From positions 473,812 to 537,811 of the forward strand of contig CAJXTU010000001.1 in assembly GCA_913060865.1 (NCBI GenBank): DNA of 64,000 bases, in the 5' to 3' direction. The position numbers and the translations under genes are program-made. This DNA is from an uncultured Cycloclasticus sp. Lineage in GTDB: Bacteria > Pseudomonadota > Gammaproteobacteria > Methylococcales > Cycloclasticaceae. Numbering within the stretch: position 1 is the stretch's first letter; every line of letters starts with the position of its first letter. Shown piece after piece: positions 26,872 to 37,033 of the stretch. Below the pieces are notes generated by a model, which did not search any database, was not told where the DNA came from, and saw only the letters and a list, made by a program, of their open reading frames with translations.

Positions 26872-27846
26872 ATGTTTAGGAACCTAACTATTTTCGCCAT
26901 TTTACTGGCCTTACTCGTTGTTGTCTTAGGTGCATATGTTCGCCTATCTGATGCAGGGCTAGGTTGCCCAGATTGGCCTGGGTGCTATGGAAGTTTGATT
27001 GTTGATGCAACACAGAAAGGTCACGAAAAAGCGGCTGAAAACTTCCCTGAACGTCCCTTAGAAGTATCGAAAGCATGGAAAGAAATGATTCATCGTTACT
27101 TTGCAAGCACGCTAGGCCTCGTCATTTTAGTATTGACCATTATGGCGTGGAAACGACCGGAATTGGGGCAACGTGGTCTAACCACATTTTTATCATTATT
27201 AGTGATGTTTCAAGGCGCTTTAGGTATGTGGACAGTTACCTTATTGGTTAAACCAGTGATTGTTATGAGCCATTTGTTGGGAGGTTTGGCGACACTTAGT
27301 TTGTTATTGCTACTGTTGTTAAGAGTTAGACAAAAACGGTTGGCTAATGCACCTAGAGTAGGCCCTGTGAAACGATTAGCTGTAGTAGCCCTGGTGATTT
27401 TAGTGGTGCAAATAGCTTTGGGCGGTTGGACCAGCACTAATTATGCAGCATTAGCCTGTCCAGACTTCCCTACGTGTTTTGGTGACAACTGGAATCCACC
27501 TGTGGATTATAAAGAAGGCTTTGTTTTATGGCGTGGATTAGGGGTCGACTACGAATTTGGCGTATTAACTAATGAAGCACGTGCAGCCATTCATTGGGTG
27601 CATAGAATAGGGGCCTTGGTGACAACAGTGTTGTTCATCATATTGACTTATTTTCTTTTCAAGCTGAGTGCGCTAAAGGAAGCGTTGATGGTAGGCGGTT
27701 TATTGTTGATACAGGTCTTACTTGGGATATTGAATGTTTTGTTAAGTTTGCCACTACATGTTGCTGTAGCGCATAATGCTGTTGCAGCTTTACTGCTTCT
27801 TAGTGTGGTTTATGTAAATTTTCGGCTTAATAAAACAACATTATAA
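26872..27846 (+). CDS. ctaA: heme A synthase (COX15/CtaA)
   Basis: An eight-helix membrane enzyme oxidising the C8 methyl of heme O to formyl. YVRLSDAGLGCPDWPGCYG with its cysteine pair near the start, a H in KEMIHRYFAS, a second A-L-A-C-PDFPTC copy in the middle, IHWVHRIGALVT, and H-V-A-V-A-H-N give the four heme-ligand histidines. 324 aa. Followed 13 bases later by ctaB, which makes its substrate. Confidence 0.95.
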   Translation: MFRNLTIFAILLALLVVVLGAYVRLSDAGLGCPDWPGCYGSLIVDATQKGHEKAAENFPERPLEVSKAWKEMIHRYFASTLGLVILVLTIMAWKRPELGQRGLTTFLSLLVMFQGALGMWTVTLLVKPVIVMSHLLGGLATLSLLLLLLLRVRQKRLANAPRVGPVKRLAVVALVILVVQIALGGWTSTNYAALACPDFPTCFGDNWNPPVDYKEGFVLWRGLGVDYEFGVLTNEARAAIHWVHRIGALVTTVLFIILTYFLFKLSALKEALMVGGLLLIQVLLGILNVLLSLPLHVAVAHNAVAALLLLSVVYVNFRLNKTTL

Positions 27847-27859
27847 TTAGGGTTTAACT

Positions 27860-28750
27860 TTGACTGAACAAACGATTAATCATTCAACGAATAATATGAA
27901 CTGGAAAAGTTACTACGAACTATGTAAGCCTAAAGTAGTTATGCTGATTGTTTTTACTGCCGTGGTCGGTATGTTTTTGGCCGTGCCTGGTATGGTGCCT
28001 TGGCAGCCACTTATTTTTGGCACGATTGGGATTGGCCTTGCCGCTTCATCTGCAGCCGCTATTAATCATTATTTAGATCAGAAGTTTGATGCGAAAATGG
28101 CGCGTACAAAAGGGCGACCACTTCCGCATGGGGATTTGAACGGAAATCAAGTACTAGGTTTTGCTTTTACTATCGGTATCATTGCAATGCTGGTATTGAT
28201 GTTTTTGGTGAATGAGTTAACCGCTTTTTTAACATTTCTTTCGTTAATAGGTTACGCGGTTATTTACACGGTTTATTTAAAGCATGCTACACCCCAAAAT
28301 ATTGTTATTGGCGGTGCTGCAGGTGCAGCGCCCCCTGTTTTGGGTTGGAGTGCTGTCACTGGAACGATTGACCCACATGCACTCTTATTATTTTTAATTA
28401 TTTTCATTTGGACGCCCCCGCACTTTTGGGCCTTAGCTGTGGCGCGAAGGGATGAATATGCGAAAGCAGATATTCCGATGCTGCCGGTGACTCATGGTGC
28501 TGATTTTACAAGACTACATATTGTTTTTTACACAGTCTTATTAATATTGGTCAGCTTGCTACCCTATTTGACAGGGATGAGCGGGGTGCTTTATTTGGTA
28601 ACGGCAGTAGGTCTAGGTCTAGGTTTTTTATATTACGCACTGCTTCTAAAGAAAACGGCAGATGATGTGATTGCAATGAAAGCGTTCAAGTATTCTATTG
28701 TTTACTTAATGGTGCTTTTTGCAGTGTTGTTGATCGATCATTACATCTAA
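27860..28750 (+). CDS. ctaB: protoheme IX farnesyltransferase (heme O synthase)
   Basis: A UbiA-superfamily membrane enzyme (about 9 helices) that adds farnesyl to heme b. [23 protein letters not shown] is the first diphosphate motif. [28 protein letters not shown] is specific to CtaB/CyoE. Start is TTG at 27860; an internal ATG (near 27896) before [12 protein letters not shown] is possible. 296 aa. Last gene of the cox assembly set. Confidence 0.95.
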   Translation: MTEQTINHSTNNMNWKSYYELCKPKVVMLIVFTAVVGMFLAVPGMVPWQPLIFGTIGIGLAASSAAAINHYLDQKFDAKMARTKGRPLPHGDLNGNQVLGFAFTIGIIAMLVLMFLVNELTAFLTFLSLIGYAVIYTVYLKHATPQNIVIGGAAGAAPPVLGWSAVTGTIDPHALLLFLIIFIWTPPHFWALAVARRDEYAKADIPMLPVTHGADFTRLHIVFYTVLLILVSLLPYLTGMSGVLYLVTAVGLGLGFLYYALLLKKTADDVIAMKAFKYSIVYLMVLFAVLLIDHYI

Positions 28751-28835
28751 TTTTATGACTAATCGATTGGGCCTTTGAGTTTTTATTACTTAGTTTATAT
28801 GCTTTATTAATGTCGAGTCTTTAGACTCCCGTCAT

Positions 28836-29360
28836 ATGAAAAGTATAGAGCCAAATAATAAAATATCAAAAGTGATGGTGTCATTAGCGTGGATTGGTCT
28901 TTTGGCTATGTTAGCCATTGGCTTTGATCGCTACTTTGAGCAGCAATCTAACCCTAATAAAGACCCTGTTGCCAGCTATACAGCTAATGGAAGCGCAGAG
29001 GTAACGCTTATGCAAAATAGGCAAGGGCACTATATTGCTGATGGTAAGTTGAACGATCATTGGGCTACATTTGTATTAGATACGGGGGCAACTAACGTTA
29101 GTATTCCGGCTAAAGTGGCTGAGGAAATGAACTTAACAGAAGGCCACCCGGAAAGAACGAGAACCGCTAATGGGGATATTATTGTCTATCGAGTTATTCT
29201 TGATTCGGTCGCACTCGGCTCCATTAAGTTAAATAACGTTGCGGCTCATATTAACCCTCACATGGATGGAAAAGCGGTGTTATTAGGCATGAGTTTTTTA
29301 AAGCATATTGAAATGTCGCAGGTAAATAAACAATTAACCTTACGCCTGAAACCTAGATAA
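28836..29360 (+). CDS. membrane-anchored retropepsin-like aspartic protease
   Basis: A 174-aa clan AA protein. One N-terminal helix (about residues 12-30) anchors it, and the periplasmic domain has the protease signature F-V-L-D-T-G-A-T-N with a matching hydrophobic-hydrophobic-G motif later (AVLLGMSFLKHIE). One such domain would dimerise to form the active site. This matches the TIGR02281-type family common in proteobacteria; its substrates are unknown. Convergent with rpoH. Confidence 0.85.
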   Translation: MKSIEPNNKISKVMVSLAWIGLLAMLAIGFDRYFEQQSNPNKDPVASYTANGSAEVTLMQNRQGHYIADGKLNDHWATFVLDTGATNVSIPAKVAEEMNLTEGHPERTRTANGDIIVYRVILDSVALGSIKLNNVAAHINPHMDGKAVLLGMSFLKHIEMSQVNKQLTLRLKPR

Positions 29361-29389
29361 ATAACTTTATCGCCAATGTTGGCAATATT

Positions 29390-30259
29390 TTAACTAGGGC
29401 TGTATTCAATTAACTCTTGTTTAACCTTGTTCATCGCATTTTTTTCTAGCTGACGAATGCGTTCAGCGGACACTTGGTATTTATCGGCTAATTCATGCAA
29501 GGTGGACTTTTCTTCACTTAACCAGCGCTCAGCTAATATTGAACGACTACGGTCATCCAATTTATTAAGTGCGCTGTTCAATCGTGATGACTCATAAGCC
29601 TTATCGTTAGTCGTTTCAATAACACTGGCAGGGTCGTGTTCTTCTTTGGTAATGAAAGTGGCCGGCGTATGCGTGATTTCGTCGGCATCAGCATTGTCAT
29701 CTTGGTGGCCATCAAACGCCATATCAAAATTACTTAAACGTTTTTCCATTTCGTAAACGGCAGATTTATCAACGCCAAGGTCATTAGCTATAGCGTCAGC
29801 TTCATTTTCATTTAACCACGCAAGGTTCTTTTTTTGTTTTCTTAAGTTAAAAAATAATTTGCGTTGGGCTTTTGTCGTCGCGATTTTAACAATGCGCCAG
29901 TTTTTGATAACAAATTCATGAATTTCGGACTTAATCCAGTGCACGGCATATGAAACAAGCCTTACGCCCATATCGGGGTCGAAGCGTTTAACGGCTTTCA
30001 TTAAGCCAATACTACCTTCTTGAATAAGGTCTGGGAGCGAGAGGCCATAACCGCTATAACTTCTAGCAATGTGGATGACATAGCGCATGTGAGATAATAC
30101 GAGCGTACGCGCAGCTTCCAGATCATTTTCATTTCTTAAACGATTTGCTAAGTCCTTTTCTTGCTCAGCAGTTAAAGCAGGCGTAGAAGAAACAGATGCA
30201 ATATAAGCATCTAAGGATCCAGCTGATAGGTGATTAGGTAATGCCAAAGCGTGTGTCAT
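29390..30259 (-). CDS. rpoH: RNA polymerase sigma-32 (heat shock)
   Basis: Directs RNA polymerase to heat-shock promoters. Region 2 ([19 protein letters not shown], then [15 protein letters not shown]) is followed by the RpoH box [10 protein letters not shown], which separates it from RpoD and RpoS. Region 4 ends with [24 protein letters not shown], the helix-turn-helix for -35. 289 aa. It follows ftsYEX after a 104-base gap, the common gammaproteobacterial order. Confidence 0.97.
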   Translation of the reverse strand: MTHALALPNHLSAGSLDAYIASVSSTPALTAEQEKDLANRLRNENDLEAARTLVLSHMRYVIHIARSYSGYGLSLPDLIQEGSIGLMKAVKRFDPDMGVRLVSYAVHWIKSEIHEFVIKNWRIVKIATTKAQRKLFFNLRKQKKNLAWLNENEADAIANDLGVDKSAVYEMEKRLSNFDMAFDGHQDDNADADEITHTPATFITKEEHDPASVIETTNDKAYESSRLNSALNKLDDRSRSILAERWLSEEKSTLHELADKYQVSAERIRQLEKNAMNKVKQELIEYSPS

Positions 30260-30363
30260 ATTATCCCTCCAATCGTGCAGTCAATTAATTTAGCACTCAT
30301 AGTATAAGACTGCTAATTATAGCAAAAGTTCAGTTTATAAAGCAATTTAGAGGGTTTAAGCAG

Positions 30364-31323
30364 TCAGTTTTCTAATTCAGATAAATACCGACTAACCACT
30401 ATCCAAGAACCGCTTATGCCAAGAAAAATAGAGAAAAGAATCCATAACATGGCGTGAGAAAAAGGCATGAATGTTAGGTTGAAAGCGCTATTGTATAAAT
30501 TAGCAAGTGAGCTTGCTGGACCATCAATAAGCCAAATAGCTAAGTTAACGAGTATACAGGCGAATACACCACCAAGGAACCCATACCAAAACCCGCTATA
30601 AATGAAAGGGCGCATAATGAATGAGCGTGTTGCGCCCACGAGTCGAGTAATATCGATTTCATCTTGTCGATTTTGCAGTTCTAGTCTAATCGTATTACTG
30701 ACGATTAATAGCACGGCAAGGCCGAGTAAAATAGTAATGATGCTGACACCACGTTGAGCAATATTGAGAATGCCGTTTAAACGATCAAGCCACCCCATAT
30801 CCATTTGAACAAGTTGAATATCGTTTTGTTGTTTGAGTTCATCTACCAGTGATTTAAGTGCAACTGGGTTATTAAAAGTTGCAATGGGTGTTATTTGAAT
30901 AACGTGAGGTAGCGGGTTGTCTTCAAGTACGCTGATGGCTGAGCCAAACCCGCTATATTGGCGGAATTCCTCTAAGGCAGCATTTTTATTAATTAATATC
31001 GCCTGCGTGATTTTTTCATTGTTGGCTAATGAGGTGGTTAATTGAGTTGCCTGTTCGAGGTTAACAGATTGATTAAGAAACAATGAAATATTGTTATTTA
31101 AATCAACCTGTCCGCTCAGTGATTTAAGGTTATTAATAGACACCAGTAAGCCAGAGGGAAGAGATAAGGTAATGGCGATAACGCCAACCGTCATCATGAA
31201 GTTAAACGGCGCTCTAGAGAAGCGTCCTAGACTGGCAAAGAAGGTGTGTAGATGAATGAGTAAGTATGAGCGTAGGTTGAATGAACGCATGGGCCTTTGA
31301 ATATTACCGCGACGACTAGCCAT
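30364..31323 (-). CDS. ftsX: cell division protein FtsX
   Basis: Four-helix membrane partner of FtsE; the complex recruits division proteins and activates peptidoglycan hydrolases at the septum. An N-terminal cytoplasmic arm leads into helix 1 (MTVGVIAITLSLPSGLL), a periplasmic domain (residues about 70-190), then three helices. The conserved IVSNTIRLELQNRQDEIDITRLVGAT precedes helix 3. 319 aa. Overlaps ftsE by 8 bases. Confidence 0.95.
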   Translation of the reverse strand: MASRRGNIQRPMRSFNLRSYLLIHLHTFFASLGRFSRAPFNFMMTVGVIAITLSLPSGLLVSINNLKSLSGQVDLNNNISLFLNQSVNLEQATQLTTSLANNEKITQAILINKNAALEEFRQYSGFGSAISVLEDNPLPHVIQITPIATFNNPVALKSLVDELKQQNDIQLVQMDMGWLDRLNGILNIAQRGVSIITILLGLAVLLIVSNTIRLELQNRQDEIDITRLVGATRSFIMRPFIYSGFWYGFLGGVFACILVNLAIWLIDGPASSLANLYNSAFNLTFMPFSHAMLWILFSIFLGISGSWIVVSRYLSELEN

Positions 31324-31978
31324 CTTTATTCACCATTTCACCTTGGGAAAGCTGCAAGGTTCGATAACCCATACGCTGAATAAGCGATATGTCGTGACTA
31401 GCAACCAGCACGGTAACGCCGACTTGATTGAATTGCTCAAATAATTGCATGATTTCTTCTGATAAAGCAGGGTCTAAGTTGCCAGTGGGTTCGTCTGCCA
31501 AAATCATTGGCGGCCTATTAACCACAGCGCGCGCTATTCCAATACGTTGTTGCTCCCCACCCGATAAAGTGATCGGATAACGTTGTTCTTTACCAAGAAG
31601 GTTAACCTTATCAAGCGCAGCTCGAACACGTCGCTGAATCTCATGGCGATCAAGTCCTGCAATAATCAAAGGGAGGGCAACATTATCAAAAACAGTCCGA
31701 TCATGCAGTAGGCGATGATCTTGAAATATCATGCCGATTTTGCGTCGAGCATAGGGAACGTTTCGTTTGGAAAGGCGGCCAATATTTTGGTTATCCAGCA
31801 TAACTTGGCCTTGAGTGCTGCGCTCAAGTATTGCAATTAGTTTGAGTAAGGTGCTTTTACCCGCACCAGAATGACCCGTTAGAAAAGCCATTTCGCCTTT
31901 TTGCAATTCAAAATTAACATTTTTAAGTGCGTCGGCACCGCTTGAGTATCGTTTACTGACGTTAATAAATTGCAGCAT
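31316..31978 (-). CDS. ftsE: cell division ATP-binding protein FtsE
   Basis: ABC ATPase of the FtsEX complex. Walker A GHSGAGKSTLLK near residue 36, Q-loop in FQDHRLLHDRTVFDNVALPL, signature LSGGEQQRIGIARAVV, Walker B ILADEPTGNLDP and the H-loop in VASHD are all intact. 220 aa, standard. Starts 6 bases after ftsY. Confidence 0.97.
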   Translation of the reverse strand: MLQFINVSKRYSSGADALKNVNFELQKGEMAFLTGHSGAGKSTLLKLIAILERSTQGQVMLDNQNIGRLSKRNVPYARRKIGMIFQDHRLLHDRTVFDNVALPLIIAGLDRHEIQRRVRAALDKVNLLGKEQRYPITLSGGEQQRIGIARAVVNRPPMILADEPTGNLDPALSEEIMQLFEQFNQVGVTVLVASHDISLIQRMGYRTLQLSQGEMVNKDG

Positions 31979-31984
31979 GGCTAA

Positions 31985-32983
31985 TTAAACGTTGTCGCTA
32001 GATTTTTCAAATAAAGCGTTAGTGAATTCGGTTGCATCAAATGGACGTAAATCGTCAATACCCTCGCCAATACCAATAAAACGAATAGGCAATTTAAATT
32101 GATTGGCAATGGCGAAAATGATACCACCCTTTGCCGTGCCATCTAGTTTTGTCAAGGTAATGCCGCTTAAAGGCGTTGCCTTGTCGAAGTGCTTAGCCTG
32201 TGCTAACGCATTTTGTCCCGTGCCGGCGTCAAGAACGAGCATTGTTTCGTGTGGTGCAGTTTCATCTATTTTTTTAATAACACGATTGATTTTACTGAGT
32301 TCGTTCATCAGATTTGCCTGAGTATGTAAACGGCCAGCGGTATCAGCGAGTAAGACATCAATTTTGCGAGCCTTAGCCTTTTCAAATGCATCATAAATGA
32401 CTGAGGCTGAGTCAGCTCCCGTATGTTGAGCGACAACCTCAATATTATTACGTGTACCCCATTCTTGCAGTTGCTCAATCGCAGCGGCTCTAAAGGTATC
32501 GCCAGCGGCTAACATCACGCTCTTACCTTCGGCTTGTAGGCGTTTGGCCAGTTTACCAATGGTGGTTGTTTTGCCCATGCCATTAACGCCAACCACTAAA
32601 ATCACAAACGGAGTATCACGTTCAGGTATGTTTAAGGTTTGCTGGTTGGGCTCTAGAATAGAGAGCATTTCTTGTTGCAGAGCTTGAGTTAAAGCCTGTG
32701 GGTCTGATAGTTGTTTGCGGGCGACGCGCTGGGTTAAGTTTGAAATTATTTTCTGGCTAGCTTCAATACCCACATCAGCACTTAGCAACAACATTTCGAG
32801 TTCTTCAAACAAATCATCGTCAATTTGTTTTTTCCCTAAAAATAAATGGCCTAAACCGCCAGTTAGTCCGTCGCGTGTTTTAGTTAATTGATTTTTTAAG
32901 CGGCCAAAGAAACCTTCTTTAGTTTCTTTAACTGAAGATCGCTCAGGAACATCGGTATCTTTTTTTTTGCCAAATCCAAACAT
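31985..32983 (-). CDS. ftsY: signal recognition particle receptor FtsY
   Basis: SRP receptor GTPase that brings ribosome-nascent chains to the translocon. It has a short charged A-domain, an N helical bundle, then the G domain: GVNGMGKTTTIGKLA (P-loop, M in a place often V), GDTFRAAAIEQLQEW, ADTAGRLHTQ, and TKLDGTAKGG. 332 aa. Divergent from the M16 peptidase genes, with about 74 bases for two promoters. Confidence 0.97.
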   Translation of the reverse strand: MFGFGKKKDTDVPERSSVKETKEGFFGRLKNQLTKTRDGLTGGLGHLFLGKKQIDDDLFEELEMLLLSADVGIEASQKIISNLTQRVARKQLSDPQALTQALQQEMLSILEPNQQTLNIPERDTPFVILVVGVNGMGKTTTIGKLAKRLQAEGKSVMLAAGDTFRAAAIEQLQEWGTRNNIEVVAQHTGADSASVIYDAFEKAKARKIDVLLADTAGRLHTQANLMNELSKINRVIKKIDETAPHETMLVLDAGTGQNALAQAKHFDKATPLSGITLTKLDGTAKGGIIFAIANQFKLPIRFIGIGEGIDDLRPFDATEFTNALFEKSSDNV

Positions 32984-33057
32984 GATATTGTGTCTTTCCG
33001 AGGGAACTTTATCGTAAAATCCCCGTTCTAAATTCGTTTATGGTTAGGTGAGAGCAA

Positions 33058-34410
33058 ATGAGAAAGTTATCAGTAGCGGTTTTTATTGTGAATATTGTCT
33101 ATTCACTAAACAGTTTTGCCTCGCCAGAAATTCTGCCTAATATGGTACACGAAAAAGTGCTGAAAAATGGCTTAAAAATACTGGTTAAGGAAGATCATCG
33201 TGCGCCGGTCATGGTGTCACAGATTTGGTATAAAGTGGGTGCTAGTTACGAACACGATGGCATTACCGGTTTGTCCCATGTTTTGGAACATATGATGTTT
33301 CAAGGAACGGATAACCTTGAGCCGGGTGAGTTTTCAAAAATAATTGCCGACAATGGTGGCCGAGAAAATGCGTTTACGGGAGCTGATTACACGGCTTACT
33401 TTCAAACAATGGAAGCGTCTCGGCTTGAAGTGAGCATGAAGCTTGAGGCTGAGCGAATGCAGAAGTTAAAACTGCAAGAAAAAGAGTTTGTAAAAGAGTT
33501 GCAAGTCGTTATGGAAGAGCGGCGTATGCGTACTGAGGATAAACCGCAGGGGCAAACCTATGAATATTTTAAAGCGTTAGCGTATACGAGTAGTCCTTAT
33601 CGAAACCCTATTATTGGTTGGATGCAGGATTTAGAAGATATGAAATTGGTGGATTTGGCGGATTGGTACAAACAATGGTATTCACCTAATAATGCAACCT
33701 TGGTTATTGTGGGTTCCGTCGAAAAGGAACACGTATTTGCTTTAGCCGAAAAGTACTTTGGGCCTATTCCTGCAGCCGTTTTTAAGCCGATTAAGAAACG
33801 TATTGAAGTGCCACAACTTGGTATTCGTCGAAGTATTGTTAAGCAGAAAGCGAAGGTGCCGTATTTATTGATGGGCTATAAAGTTCCCGTGTTGAATTCA
33901 GTTGATGATGACGCTGATGTTTATGCGCTGGAAGTTTTATCAGGAATTTTAAGTGGGGGTAATAGTGCCCGATTAGCATCAAATTTAATACGCGGCTCGC
34001 AAGTGGCATCGAGTGCTAGCGCAGGTTATGACATGAATGCACGCTTGCCTACCTTGTTTTTGTTTGATGGTTCACCAGTACAAGGGCGCAGTGCAAAACA
34101 GCTTGAAGAGGCTTTACTAGAACAAATTAAACAATTGCAAACAAACTTGGTTGAGGAAAAAGAGTTGAACCGTATTAAGGCGCAAGTGATCGCGTCATCG
34201 GTGTATGAAAAAGATTCAAACTTTTATCAAGGGATGCAATTAGGCATGTTGGAAACAGTAGGTGTTGGCTGGCATAAAGCTGACGAGTATGTCGATAAAG
34301 TTAAGGGCGTGACAGCGCAACAGCTACGAGACGTTGCTAATAAATATCTTATTGAGGATCATTTGACCGTGGTGCATATGCAGCCAGAGGAAACTTCCAA
34401 TGAGAATTAA
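33058..34410 (+). CDS. M16 family zinc metallopeptidase (active subunit)
   Basis: A 450-aa pitrilysin-like protease with a signal peptide (about residues 1-22, ending NSFAS). The inverted zinc motif HxxEH is in L-S-H-V-L-E-H-M-M near residue 80, with the distal glutamate around E155, so it is catalytic. Two M16 halves follow. It likely degrades small peptides in the periplasm together with the next gene, whose start overlaps it by 11 bases. Confidence 0.93.
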   Translation: MRKLSVAVFIVNIVYSLNSFASPEILPNMVHEKVLKNGLKILVKEDHRAPVMVSQIWYKVGASYEHDGITGLSHVLEHMMFQGTDNLEPGEFSKIIADNGGRENAFTGADYTAYFQTMEASRLEVSMKLEAERMQKLKLQEKEFVKELQVVMEERRMRTEDKPQGQTYEYFKALAYTSSPYRNPIIGWMQDLEDMKLVDLADWYKQWYSPNNATLVIVGSVEKEHVFALAEKYFGPIPAAVFKPIKKRIEVPQLGIRRSIVKQKAKVPYLLMGYKVPVLNSVDDDADVYALEVLSGILSGGNSARLASNLIRGSQVASSASAGYDMNARLPTLFLFDGSPVQGRSAKQLEEALLEQIKQLQTNLVEEKELNRIKAQVIASSVYEKDSNFYQGMQLGMLETVGVGWHKADEYVDKVKGVTAQQLRDVANKYLIEDHLTVVHMQPEETSNEN

Positions 34411-35719
34411 TCTAGTAACACCATTAGGCTTTGTACTCCTGCTGATCAGTGCGCAATCCATAGCTGTGCCAACTATTCAGCACTGGAAAACAGATAATGG
34501 CGCGAGCGTTTATTTTGTTCCGACAGACGGGTTGCCTATATTAGATGCCCAGTTAGTGTTTGATGCAGGGAGTGCAAGAGATGCCAATAAAAATGGTGTG
34601 GCTGCATTAACGAGTGCTTTGTTAGACCAAGGAGCAGCAGGACAAAGCGCACAACAAATAGCAGAAAAACTGGAGAGTGTTGGCGCGCAAATGGGGGTGT
34701 CTACATCGCGTGATTTCACGTCGATTAGCTATCGAAGTTTAACGGATAATACAGCCTTAAAAACATCATGGGCTGTTTTAAACGATGTGCTCAACAAGCC
34801 CGACTTTCCGGATGTGGATTTTAATAGAGAAAAAGAACGAACTTTATTAGGCATAAAAAGGCGCCAAGAATCGCCAGCAACATTGGCGCAATTAGCCTTA
34901 TATCGTGAGATATATAATAACCACCCCTACGCTAATGCAATACAGGGTGTTGAGGAAACGGTTAGTGTTCTTAAAGTTGGTGATCTTAAGCAGTTCTATC
35001 AACAATATTATGTGGCTAAGAATCTTACGGTTGTTTTAGTTGGCGGTGTGACGAAGGAACAAGCGAAAATGATGGTGCACGAACTAGTTGGCCGCTTACC
35101 TGCGGGCGAAAAAGCAAGCTTGCTGCCCGAGGTTAGTTTGCAAGAGGAAGGTAAAACGATACATCAAGAATATCCTTCTCAGCAAACACATTTAATGTAC
35201 AGTTTGCCTGTGTTAAAGCAAAACGACGCTGATTATTTTCCTTTATATGTAGGCAATCATATTCTAGGTGGCAGTGGTTTTAGTTCACGCATTGTTAAAG
35301 AAATTCGTGAGGAAAGAGGCTTGGCCTATAGTGCCTATAGTTATTTTCATCCGATGAGGCAAAAAGGTCCCTTTTTGATGGGCTTGCAAACGCGCAACGA
35401 AAAAGTAAAAGAAGCTTCAACGGCTGTTAAACAGACACTGGAAACATTCATTCAAAACGGGCCAACAGAGGAAGAACTAACGGCGGCGAAAAAGAATATT
35501 ATGGGTGGTTTCGCGCTAAAGTTAGATAGTAATAAAAAACTATTAGCTAATGTTGTGGGTATTGTAACCAGTGGTGTACCGTTAGATTATTTAAACAGCT
35601 ATACGCAAAAAGTAGCGGCTGTTACGCAAGAGCAAATAACGCAGGCGTTTCAACGTCGAGTAATCATGAGTAGTATGGTGATGGTAACGGTTGGGCAAGC
35701 GGTCGATCAAGAAAACTGA
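34400..35719 (+). CDS. M16 family peptidase-like protein (non-catalytic partner)
   Basis: A 439-aa M16 homologue with a signal peptide (cut near AQSIAVP). The place where HxxEH should be reads G-V-A-A-L-T-S-A-L-L-D-Q-G, so zinc cannot be bound. It keeps the substrate-side R/Y pair in the C-terminal half (KEIREERGLAYSAYSY). This is the usual arrangement of an inactive M16 partner that forms a heterodimer with an active one, here the preceding gene. Confidence 0.92.
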   Translation: MRINLVTPLGFVLLLISAQSIAVPTIQHWKTDNGASVYFVPTDGLPILDAQLVFDAGSARDANKNGVAALTSALLDQGAAGQSAQQIAEKLESVGAQMGVSTSRDFTSISYRSLTDNTALKTSWAVLNDVLNKPDFPDVDFNREKERTLLGIKRRQESPATLAQLALYREIYNNHPYANAIQGVEETVSVLKVGDLKQFYQQYYVAKNLTVVLVGGVTKEQAKMMVHELVGRLPAGEKASLLPEVSLQEEGKTIHQEYPSQQTHLMYSLPVLKQNDADYFPLYVGNHILGGSGFSSRIVKEIREERGLAYSAYSYFHPMRQKGPFLMGLQTRNEKVKEASTAVKQTLETFIQNGPTEEELTAAKKNIMGGFALKLDSNKKLLANVVGIVTSGVPLDYLNSYTQKVAAVTQEQITQAFQRRVIMSSMVMVTVGQAVDQEN

Positions 35720-36292
35720 TGGCGGCTAAGGGGAATCGCGTTCGTATTATTGGGGGGCAATGGCGTGGGCGCAAAATTGAATTTCCAAGTATTGATGGTT
35801 TGCGACCAACAACAGATCCCGTTCGTGAAACATTATTTAATTGGCTGCAACCCTATTTGCCGCAGTCTAATTGTTTAGACCTTTATGCGGGTAGTGGTGC
35901 GCTTGGTTTCGAAGCGGCCTCAAGAGGTGCGCGTCATGTGTTAATGGTCGAGCAAGATAGTAGAGTTGTGAAAGCATTACGAACGAACAAAGAGATAATG
36001 CAGGCAGCTAATGTGCAATTGATGCATAGGCCGGCGTTAGATGCTCTTAAAGCTAAACGTAAAGAAACGGATAGCTCATTTGACATCGTTTTTCTTGATC
36101 CACCATTTAATCAAGGGGAGTTGATTGAGTGTGTGAAACGTCTTGAGGAAAGTGGCTACTTGTCGGATGATGCCGTTATCTATTTAGAATGTGAAAGTAC
36201 GTTAGCGTTAGATTTTCTGCCAAAAAATTGGCTTGAGCATCGACGAAAAAAGGCGGGTCAAGTGACCTATTATTTATATCAGCGAGAATTAG

Positions 36293-36303
<11 letters not shown>
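35719..36303 (+). CDS. rsmD: 16S rRNA (guanine966-N2)-methyltransferase RsmD
   Basis: Methylates G966 of 16S rRNA. VRIIGGQWRGRKIEFP and GLRPTTDPVRETLFNWL open the protein. LDLYAGSGALGFEAASRGA is the SAM site. FLDPPFNQGE carries the DPPF catalytic motif. 194 aa. Its ATG overlaps the preceding stop by one base, and it overlaps coaD by 11 bases. Confidence 0.95.
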
Positions 36304-37032
<729 letters not shown>

Positions 37033-37033
37033 A

